Assembly (NCBI GenBank): GCA_046199005.1
Contig: CP176050.1
Location: 1,426,001-1,490,000, forward strand
Direction of reading: 5' to 3'
DNA from: Ascidiimonas sp046199005
GTDB taxonomy: Bacteria; Bacteroidota; Bacteroidia; Flavobacteriales; Flavobacteriaceae
Length of the DNA: 64,000 nt
Shown: piece after piece, positions 25,589 through 32,373 of the stretch
How the letters are laid out: the number at the start of each line of letters is the position of its first letter
Numbering within the stretch: the first letter of the stretch is position 1
The notes under the pieces: model-generated
What the model saw: only the letters and a program-made list of their open reading frames with translations
The model's database searches: none
What the model was told of the DNA's origin: nothing
Made by a program: the position numbers and the translations under genes

Positions 25589-26368
25589 TTGTTACATTAC
25601 AGTACATATAATCATAAGACTTCTACCGAGTGGGTCACTTTTGTTCATGGGGCAGGAGGCAGTTCTACAATTTGGTATAAACAACTTAGAGAATTCAGGC
25701 AACATTATAATATATTGTTACTAGATCTGCGTGGTCACGGAGAGTCTAAAAACCTTAAAGACGCTTTTGATAACCGCTATACATTTGAAGCCATAGCCAG
25801 TGATATACTCGAAGTGCTGGATTATTTAGAGATAGAGAAGTCTCACTTTGTAGGCGTTTCTTTAGGGACCATTTTAATAAGACAGATTGCAGAGATGCAT
25901 CCTGAAAGAGTGCATAGTATGATTATGGGAGGGGCAATTATGAAGTTCAATTTCCGGTCACAGATCTTGATGCGTTTGGGGATTATCTTCAAATCACTCG
26001 TTCCATATTTATGGCTTTATAAATTTTTTGCTTTTGTGATGATGCCCAATAAAAATCATAAAGAATCCCGAATATTGTTTATAAGGGAAGCTAAAAAGCT
26101 TTATCAAAAAGAATTTATTCGATGGTTTAAATTGACCGCAGAGATAAATCCGTTGCTGAGGTTTTTCAGGTCTGTAGAAGTCAAAATACCTACATTTTAC
26201 GTTATGGGAGAAGAGGATTATCTTTTTCTTCCTTCTATTAAAAAGGTAGTACAAGCTCATAAATCTTCAAGTCTGTATGTAATAGAAAAATGTGGTCATG
26301 TAGTAAATGTAGAACAACCAGCCATTTTCAATACTCAAAGCCTTCGTTTTCTTTCATCGGTAAAATAA
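25589..26368 (+). CDS. Alpha/beta hydrolase
   Basis: 259 residues. Oxyanion-hole region FVHGAGGS (about 18-25), DLRGHGES (about 46-53), nucleophile elbow GVSLGT (about 90-95, catalytic Ser), acid in GEEDYLF (about 209-215) and catalytic His in KCGHVVNVE (about 235-243). Soluble, substrate unknown. The start is a TTG directly after an in-frame TGA; there is no ATG near the N-terminus, and the promoter element at 25562 supports this position. Confidence 0.85.
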   Translation: MLHYSTYNHKTSTEWVTFVHGAGGSSTIWYKQLREFRQHYNILLLDLRGHGESKNLKDAFDNRYTFEAIASDILEVLDYLEIEKSHFVGVSLGTILIRQIAEMHPERVHSMIMGGAIMKFNFRSQILMRLGIIFKSLVPYLWLYKFFAFVMMPNKNHKESRILFIREAKKLYQKEFIRWFKLTAEINPLLRFFRSVEVKIPTFYVMGEEDYLFLPSIKKVVQAHKSSSLYVIEKCGHVVNVEQPAIFNTQSLRFLSSVK

Positions 26369-26369
26369 A

Positions 26370-26397
26370 AAAACCGATCGTTTCACAGACCGGTTTT
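26370..26397 (+). terminator. Hairpin after hydrolase gene
   Basis: AAAACCG (26370-26376) and CGGTTTT (26391-26397) with a 14-base loop, starting 2 bases past the stop codon. Only four T residues follow the GC part, so it is a moderate terminator. Confidence 0.6.
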
Positions 26398-26618
26398 AAA
26401 TGACTAACTCAAAGTTTAAACTAAGCCTTTTTCTGACGATATAAAGTTCTTCTAAAAAAGATACATGAAGGTTAACCTAAGTTTAGGAATGTATTAAAGA
26501 ATCGTCTCTTGCCTATTTTATAGCAACAGTTGTTAAAAAAGATAGCTTTTTTAGGGTGTGTTTTAAAAATAGTATATTGTCTCGTCCTGAAATAGCGTTA
26601 CACTAAAATTCAAGTGTA

Positions 26619-27005
26619 ATGAAAAGTAATTATGTAAAGCGTACCCAAAAGGACTATCCTATGTCATTTAAGCTGCGTGTAGTTCAAGAGATTGAAACAG
26701 GAGAACTCACTCGTTCTCAAGCGTTATCGAAGTATGGTATTCAAGCAAGATCTACTCTTGGCACATGGTTAAGAAAATATGGTAACTTTGATTGGGAGAA
26801 CCAAAGTTATAAGCCAATGCCCAAAAGTCCTCAACAGCGTATCATTGAACTAGAAGAAAAGATTAAGCTTTTAGAGAAACAAAAAGCCAGAGCAGAGTAC
26901 CTGGCGGAGCGTGCCGATAAGAAAGCTATCTTGTTCGATATGATGATCGATCTAGCAGAAAAGGAATTTAATATTCCGATCAGAAAAAACTCCAAACCCA
27001 AGTAA
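26619..27005 (+). CDS. IS3-family transposase OrfA
   Basis: 128 residues. N-terminal helix-turn-helix (YPMSFKLRVVQEIETGELTR, then SQALSKYGI and RSTLGTWLRKYG) that binds the IS ends. A leucine-zipper-like coiled coil follows (about 70-95, IIELEEKIKLLEKQKARAEY). At 26984-26990 the heptamer A AAA AAC lies in the correct phase for -1 slippage; the shifted frame stays open into OrfB, so an OrfAB fusion transposase can be made. Confidence 0.92.
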   Translation: MKSNYVKRTQKDYPMSFKLRVVQEIETGELTRSQALSKYGIQARSTLGTWLRKYGNFDWENQSYKPMPKSPQQRIIELEEKIKLLEKQKARAEYLAERADKKAILFDMMIDLAEKEFNIPIRKNSKPK

Positions 27006-27010
27006 TCGAT

Positions 27011-27907
27011 ATGTTTAGAGTACCGTATCAAGAAAGTATCTCATCTACCTGTGAGTTGCTTGGGATTAGTAGGCAGGTATATTACAGAGCAATTGCTTCA
27101 AGAGCAAAACGACAAACTGTGGCAAAGCAGGTCATAGACTTAGTTCACTCAATCCGTATAGAACAGCCACGTATTGGAACAAGAAAGCTGTATCATATAC
27201 TGAAAAAGCCTTTACAAGAGCTAGGTGTTGGAAGGGATCGGTTGTTTGCTATTCTAAAAGCAAATCATATGCTTATCAAACCCAAGAGGAGTTATCATAT
27301 CACCACCAACTCCCATCATCGTTTTAGAAAGCACAACAATTTGATAGAAAACCTATCAATCAACAGACCTGAACAGGTCTGGGTGGCCGATATAACTTAT
27401 ATAGGCAACAGGCAAAATCCGATGTATCTCTCATTAGTTACAGATGCTTATTCTAAAAAAATCATGGGATATTATGTCTCTAATACCCTAGAGACCAATA
27501 GCTCAATTAAAGCATTGAAATTAGCCATAAAGAATAGATACTATCCAATTCAACAACTCATACATCATTCTGACCGTGGGTTACAATACTGTAGTGATCA
27601 TTACCAAAGAACACTACATAAACATAACATGGAGTGTAGCATGACACAAAAGTATGATCCGTACCAAAATGCCATAGCCGAAAGGATCAATGGTATCTTA
27701 AAACAAGAATTCTTAATCCAAAACAGTCAGGCCAATCTAAAAATAATGAGAAAAATAGTTAAACAAAGTATTCATATTTACAATACCAAAAGACCTCATT
27801 TATCATGTAGTATGTTAACACCAGAGCGAATGCACAATCAAAATAAGATCAAAATCAAATCCTATAGAACAAAAAACACTGAAGAGTTGCAACTCTTCAG
27901 TGTTTAA
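27011..27907 (+). CDS. IS3-family transposase OrfB (DDE integrase domain)
   Basis: 298 residues in the -1 frame relative to OrfA. An HTH_21-like region (about 45-100) precedes the rve integrase core: first Asp in VWVADITYI, second Asp in HHSDRGLQYCSD, Glu in NAIAERINGILKQE. All three acidic residues are intact. The ATG at 27011 lies within the frameshift fusion path, so the native product is probably OrfAB made by slippage at 26984-26990, with free OrfB minor. Confidence 0.93.
   Translation: MFRVPYQESISSTCELLGISRQVYYRAIASRAKRQTVAKQVIDLVHSIRIEQPRIGTRKLYHILKKPLQELGVGRDRLFAILKANHMLIKPKRSYHITTNSHHRFRKHNNLIENLSINRPEQVWVADITYIGNRQNPMYLSLVTDAYSKKIMGYYVSNTLETNSSIKALKLAIKNRYYPIQQLIHHSDRGLQYCSDHYQRTLHKHNMECSMTQKYDPYQNAIAERINGILKQEFLIQNSQANLKIMRKIVKQSIHIYNTKRPHLSCSMLTPERMHNQNKIKIKSYRTKNTEELQLFSV
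27876..27903. terminator. 28-bp perfect palindrome at end of IS OrfB
   Basis: Two 14-base arms, ACACTGAAGAGTTG and its exact complement, meet without a loop base across the last codons of orfB. A T-rich stretch follows on the plus strand. It is likely to end transcripts at the edge of the element in one or both directions. Confidence 0.6.
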
Positions 27908-27986
27908 GTGTATTTTTAACTAATCTAAAAACTGTAACGGTTTTTTAGGACTAGTCATATTTAAGTATTCTCTAAACCAATGACTT

Positions 27987-28514
27987 ATGAAACATACCAT
28001 TTCTTCAAAACTTTGGCTTACTATTTTATATTCATTTTTAACACTTGCAGTGAATGCACAAGATGAAAACTGTAAATGTTGCACCGAAGCACATGAGGCA
28101 TTTGACTTTTGGGAAGGTAATTGGGAAACTTACACTCCTGATGGAAAACTTGCAGGGACCAATCGTCTGGAAAAGATTCAAAATGGCTGCGTATTACGAG
28201 AAAATTGGAAAAGTGCTAAAGGAAGTTATACGGGCACCAGTTATAATTTTTACAATACAGCAGATGGGCAGTGGGAACAGTTGTGGATTGATAATCAAGG
28301 GCAACATCTGCATTTAAAGGGAAATTTAGAAGGTGAGAATATGGTATTGTCCAGTGCACCAATACCACAAACAGACGGCAGTTTAGTGATTAATCGTATT
28401 ACATGGACACCGCTTGAGAATGGTACGGTACGTCAACATTGGGAAACCAAAAAAGATGATGGCGAATGGATCACCGCTTTTGATGGGGTCTATAAGCCTT
28501 TAAATCAGGAATAA
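27987..28514 (+). CDS. Secreted lipocalin-like protein (DUF1579-like)
   Basis: 175 residues. Signal peptide of about 24 residues (ending VNAQ), then a CKCC cluster and the conserved FDFWEGNWETYTPDGK start of the DUF1579-type domain, NGCVLRENW, and FYNTADGQWEQLWID. It is predicted to be a small beta-barrel secreted or periplasmic protein with unknown ligand. The IS ends 29 bases upstream, so expression may be altered in this strain. Its 3' end overlaps the convergent kinase gene by 10 bases. Confidence 0.7.
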   Translation: MKHTISSKLWLTILYSFLTLAVNAQDENCKCCTEAHEAFDFWEGNWETYTPDGKLAGTNRLEKIQNGCVLRENWKSAKGSYTGTSYNFYNTADGQWEQLWIDNQGQHLHLKGNLEGENMVLSSAPIPQTDGSLVINRITWTPLENGTVRQHWETKKDDGEWITAFDGVYKPLNQE

Positions 28515-29473
28515 GTTTTATCTATAATCTTTTCGGTTTCTTCCTTGCTTTTAAAAACATCAAATGTTTTCCCCTGAGTTCTCAAAGCTCCTAATACATT
28601 GGCGTATTGCGCAGCTTTTACGATGTCGCCATAGACGGTAAATCCATAGGCTAATCCGCCAGCGAAGGAGTCTCCGCAGCCCGTGGTGTCTACTACGTGT
28701 TCTACATGTACAGATTTCACCATTTGTTTCGCTACGTCATCACCATCTTTAGAATAAATTAGAGCTCCTCTGGAGTCTAATGTTATATAAAGCACCGAAA
28801 CCCCTCTATTTAAGACGTAAGATGCAAATTCGTCCAGATGATCCAGGTTATTCTCATCATAGCTGGCCTCATCAAAGGTTTCATAAGGCCTGTCATACCA
28901 ACAACACTGAGACTCTTCCAGATTCATTTTCAGTACATCGATATAAGGAAACCATAGATCTCTATCTTTCCAATACCGCCGTAATCGCGCACCTTTCTCA
29001 TTCACAAATGTGGTAGGACCGTGCGCATCAAAAATGATCATAGCTTCGCTATTCTTTTTTAAAAACTGTACTGCTTCAAGCGATATTTCAAAGTCGGTGA
29101 TAGGAACAAAAACAAAAGCGTCTGCGTCTACAAAAGGTGCTACATCTTTGGCCGTAATAGGATGCATTTTTGCCAGTTGTTTTTCGATTCGGTTGTTTTG
29201 ATCTACGAATTTTAATTCAATTTCAGTTCCTTTGTTGTGATGATCATAAATCCCTGAAAGTTCAATATTTTGATAGGGTTCAAATACGGCTTCTATCGCT
29301 TGTTTGTCTTCTTTATGGATATGAGATATAGGGATTACAGTGCCTTCGTCTTCCAGTAATCTGGCCAGTGCGATCACCGGATGCGTAACACAGCCGTATT
29401 TCTGGATTATTTCTCCTTTATGGGTGATTATAGTGTCTTTGGGTATGGGTCCTGCTACGGCTATTTTATACAT
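28505..29473 (-). CDS. PfkB-family carbohydrate/nucleoside kinase
   Basis: 322 residues. PfkB signature 2 is present: DTTGCGDSFAGGLAYGF (about 263-279) with the catalytic Asp of the GxGD motif. The N-terminus has the family's AVAGPIPKDTII and YGCVTHPV, where the Gly-Gly of typical ribokinases is altered to GCVTHP. A central FDAHGPTTFVNEKG stretch is characteristic of this flavobacterial subgroup. It phosphorylates a sugar or nucleoside; the substrate is not readable. It starts 13 bases after the DUF4197 stop, so the two probably share a transcript. Confidence 0.85.
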   Translation of the reverse strand: MYKIAVAGPIPKDTIITHKGEIIQKYGCVTHPVIALARLLEDEGTVIPISHIHKEDKQAIEAVFEPYQNIELSGIYDHHNKGTEIELKFVDQNNRIEKQLAKMHPITAKDVAPFVDADAFVFVPITDFEISLEAVQFLKKNSEAMIIFDAHGPTTFVNEKGARLRRYWKDRDLWFPYIDVLKMNLEESQCCWYDRPYETFDEASYDENNLDHLDEFASYVLNRGVSVLYITLDSRGALIYSKDGDDVAKQMVKSVHVEHVVDTTGCGDSFAGGLAYGFTVYGDIVKAAQYANVLGALRTQGKTFDVFKSKEETEKIIDKTYS

Positions 29474-29485
29474 ACGCTACTGTTT

Positions 29486-30190
29486 TCAATCCTGAAGTGC
29501 AAAAACCTTTTTCAAGAGATCTGTTGTTCTTGAAGAGATTTTCGTTCGAATTTGTTTTTCCTCTACGGCGATCATCGTGTAGACACCCTCAAGAGCTTCC
29601 TGCGTAACATAATCCGCCAAATCAGGATTCACGTCATTCGTAAATGGGATGTTATTATACTTTTGAATCAGATCATTCCATATTTTATCTGCACCAACTT
29701 TGCTAAACGAATTTTTGATCACCGGATTGAACTTGTCATAGAGGGAAGCTTCCGTTTTTGTGGTAAGGTAGGAGGTGGCAGCATTATCGGCACCTAAAAG
29801 AATATCTTTTGCATCAGTGAAAGTAATTCCTTTTACCGCATCAACAAAAATAGGGGTAGCTTCAGAAACGGCATCTTCCGCGGCTCTATTGAGCATTTTT
29901 ATACCTTCATCTGCCAATTTGCTCAAGCCAATCTTTCGCAATGCATCATCTACTTTTCGGAGTTCCTCGGGCAATAGTATTTTAACCAGTTCATTTTTAA
30001 AAAAGCCATCTTTTTGAGTAAGTTTCGTTACCTGTTTATCAATTCCAAAGTCGAGGGCTTGTCTGAGCCCTGCAGCAATTTGGTCATTAGTTAAAGGCCC
30101 ATTTTGAGGCAGTTGGTTGACTACCTGTTGCAATTCGGCACAGGAAGATAAGATCAGGATAAAAGAGAGGGCAAAAAATCGTTTCCACAT
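29486..30190 (-). CDS. DUF4197 lipoprotein
   Basis: 234 residues. Lipoprotein signal ending at Cys17 (LILSSC). The mature part matches DUF4197: LTNDQIAAGLRQALDFGI near the N-terminus and a helical body ending TDLLKKVFALQD. Family function is unknown; the all-helical fold is exported. Minus-strand promoter element TAAATTTG at 30219-30226. Divergent from the MBL gene with only 43 bases between starts. Confidence 0.85.
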   Translation of the reverse strand: MWKRFFALSFILILSSCAELQQVVNQLPQNGPLTNDQIAAGLRQALDFGIDKQVTKLTQKDGFFKNELVKILLPEELRKVDDALRKIGLSKLADEGIKMLNRAAEDAVSEATPIFVDAVKGITFTDAKDILLGADNAATSYLTTKTEASLYDKFNPVIKNSFSKVGADKIWNDLIQKYNNIPFTNDVNPDLADYVTQEALEGVYTMIAVEEKQIRTKISSRTTDLLKKVFALQD

Positions 30191-30198
30191 AATTTAGG

Positions 30199-30226
30199 TA
30201 TCTTTAAAAGAATGATCTCAAATTTA
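30199..30226. promoter_or_regulatory. Divergent -7 elements in a 43-bp gap
   Basis: Minus strand: TAAATTTG at 30219-30226 (perfect) for DUF4197. Plus strand: TATCTTTA at 30199-30206 (one mismatch) for the MBL gene. The two transcripts would start within or next to each other's promoter. Confidence 0.5.
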
Positions 30227-30233
30227 AACTTTT

Positions 30234-31163
30234 ATGTTTAAAAATACTTTCTACGCAGTTTTTATTTCTTTAATATGGATGCTTCACGGATGTAATTCGG
30301 AGGTGTCGGATAAAAAAGTAACGGCTTACTTGACAGTTCTGGGTACTATTCAAGATGCAGGATATCCACATATTAATCATCCAGAAGAGTTTGAAAAAAC
30401 AGGTGAACAACAACTGGTAACTTCCCTGGGGCTGGTAGATGCAGTTCATAAGAAGAAATGGTTGTTTGAAGCAACGCCGGATATGCCGCTACAACTTCAT
30501 GATCTAGCTTCAAATCATTTGAAATCTAATGTTATTATTGACGGAATTTTTCTCACTCATGCACATATAGGTCATTACACCGGACTTATGTATCTGGGTA
30601 GGGAGGCTATGGGAGCCCGTCAGATAAATGTATACGCAATGCCACGTATGAAGTCTTTTCTAGAATCTAATGGCCCGTGGGATCAATTGGTGAAACTTCA
30701 AAACATTCGTTTGAAGTCGTTAAAAAATGAGCAGGCTATTTCGCTTACGAATAATCTAAGCGTGACGCCTTTTACCGTACCACACCGTGATGAGTATTCT
30801 GAGACTGTAGGCTATAGAATTCAAGGCCCTTCCAAAACAGCATTGTTTATTCCAGACATCGATAAATGGTCTGTGTGGGAGAAAGATCTGGTTACGGAAA
30901 TTAAAAATGTAGATGTCGCATTTCTGGATGCGACTTTTTTAGCCGATGGCGAAATTTCCAGACCTATGGAGGAAGTTCCGCATCCTTTTATTGAGGAGAC
31001 AGTGATGCTCTTAAAAGATCAACCACAATCTATACGAGACAAGGTAATATTTATTCATTTTAATCATTCCAATCCTGTTATTGATCCACGAAATAAGCAA
31101 CGCAAAGAGTTGGAAAAACAAGGTTATCGATTCGCGCAACTGGGAACCGTGTTTCCACTTTAA
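30234..31163 (+). CDS. PqqB-like metallo-beta-lactamase-fold lipoprotein
   Basis: 309 residues. Signal ending at the lipobox LHGC (Cys20), so it is exported and lipid-anchored. The fold begins LTVLGTIQDAGYPH, as in PqqB, with the metal motif THAHIGHYTGL (about 110-120), then FTVPHRDEYS and a late FIHFNHSNP. The central Asp of the usual HxHxDH is changed: HAHIGH keeps three His but lacks the Asp. No PQQ biosynthesis genes are nearby, so a PQQ role is doubtful and an extracytoplasmic hydrolase is more likely. Confidence 0.8.
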   Translation: MFKNTFYAVFISLIWMLHGCNSEVSDKKVTAYLTVLGTIQDAGYPHINHPEEFEKTGEQQLVTSLGLVDAVHKKKWLFEATPDMPLQLHDLASNHLKSNVIIDGIFLTHAHIGHYTGLMYLGREAMGARQINVYAMPRMKSFLESNGPWDQLVKLQNIRLKSLKNEQAISLTNNLSVTPFTVPHRDEYSETVGYRIQGPSKTALFIPDIDKWSVWEKDLVTEIKNVDVAFLDATFLADGEISRPMEEVPHPFIEETVMLLKDQPQSIRDKVIFIHFNHSNPVIDPRNKQRKELEKQGYRFAQLGTVFPL

Positions 31164-31348
31164 TTCAAGCCGTAATAAGAATGTTCAATTTAGTGTTCAA
31201 TGTAAAGAGAGATCATATTTTTCAGATTATGAATAGCGTATCTAGTTTACCAGAGATCTCCACGAATCGATGAATTGCCTACACTTATCTATTTTTTTAT
31301 GACATATGCGTAAAATTGACTATCATTAAATTCCTAAAGTTTTACATC

Positions 31349-32230
31349 ATGACAAAACAAATCGTATCACTACTTGTTTGTATGCTGACCATCTCCTCTT
31401 ATGGTAAGAATTCTGTAAAATCATTTTTTATTGAAAAAACAGATGTTATTGAAGGTGTCGGGAACACAGAAAGCAATGAAATAATTCAAACCGCTTATTT
31501 TCCAGAAAAAGAAATTGAAGAAGGATTACTACAAGGTAAATACATCACTGAAATTACCTACGGCAACGGAGTATGGGCTCTTGTCATGGGAAAAGGTACA
31601 GGATATACCAATCAGATATGGCGAACCCGTTATGAATTTCCGTCAGAGGAAATAAAAAAAGGCTGGGACGATAATAAAACCATAACAGCACTTACCTATG
31701 GAAATGGTGTTTGGGTAGTGGTCATGTCAGAAGGTACAGGCTACCACGAACAAATGTGGCGAACCCGCATCAACTTTCCTAAGGATGAAATTCAAAAAGG
31801 CTGGGATCAAGGTAAGTACATTACCCATTTAGAATATTGCAAAGATGTTTGGGTACTGGTTATGTCTAAAGGAACCGGATATTCGCAGCAAAGTTGGATT
31901 ACGAGAACATACTTTCCGCAAAATGAGATCAAAGAAAACTGGGATGCTAACAAAACGATCACAGGTCTTACCTACGGCATTGACCGATGGGTACTGGTGA
32001 TGTCTAAGGGAACAGGTTTGTACGGTCAAAGCTGGCGAACAAGAACAAATTTTCCTGAAGAAGAAATAAAAAAAGGCTGGGATGAAAACAAGACCATTAC
32101 CGGAATATTCTATGGTAACGGTGTTTGGGCACTTACACTTTCCAAGGGTTCTGGTTACTACGCGCAAAGCTGGCGTACCAGAGTTAAATTTCCAAGCGAT
32201 GAGATCAAAAAAGGCTGGGAAAGCAACTAG
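31349..32230 (+). CDS. Secreted protein with five tandem about 46-residue repeats (DUF7477-like)
   Basis: 293 residues from ATG 31349 (an upstream in-frame TTG at 31316 is unlikely because the ATG begins a clean signal peptide). After about 40 residues the protein is five copies of one unit of the form ITxLTYGNGVWxLVMSKGTGY, QxWRTRxxFPxxEIxKGWDxNK, of about 46 residues each. This matches the repeat I know as DUF7477, also seen in plant casein-kinase-like proteins. It is probably a secreted beta-propeller-like or solenoid binding protein. The ligand is unknown. Confidence 0.75.
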   Translation: MTKQIVSLLVCMLTISSYGKNSVKSFFIEKTDVIEGVGNTESNEIIQTAYFPEKEIEEGLLQGKYITEITYGNGVWALVMGKGTGYTNQIWRTRYEFPSEEIKKGWDDNKTITALTYGNGVWVVVMSEGTGYHEQMWRTRINFPKDEIQKGWDQGKYITHLEYCKDVWVLVMSKGTGYSQQSWITRTYFPQNEIKENWDANKTITGLTYGIDRWVLVMSKGTGLYGQSWRTRTNFPEEEIKKGWDENKTITGIFYGNGVWALTLSKGSGYYAQSWRTRVKFPSDEIKKGWESN

Positions 32231-32373
32231 TCGTATCCTATAAATTACTTCGTAACTCTTAAATTTTGTTAAAAATTTCTATTTTAACATAAGGATTGTA
32301 ACATTTGCTTGTGATGGAATACTAACGAAACAGTTAAGAATCAAAAACCATCATAAAAATCAATCCTTTACAA

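Larger units (their letters stand above)
26578..27957 (+). mobile_element. Complete IS3-family insertion sequence, 1380 bp
   Basis: Imperfect terminal inverted repeats of 27 bp (26578-26604 and 27931-27957) match at 21 positions, begin TG and end CA as usual for IS3. Both are flanked by TAT (26575-26577 and 27958-27960), a possible 3-bp target duplication. Two overlapping-phase ORFs encode OrfA and an OrfB with a full DDE triad, joined by a slippery site. Nothing is broken, so the element should be active. It sits 29 bases upstream of the gene at 27987, probably separating it from its original promoter. Confidence 0.92.

Noticed and set aside
30234..31163. Annotating the MBL gene as pqqB
   Set aside because: It is exported, its metal motif differs and no other pqq genes are near.
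31316..31348. TTG start for the repeat protein 33 bases upstream
   Set aside because: ATG 31349 begins a standard signal peptide; the extension adds unrelated residues.
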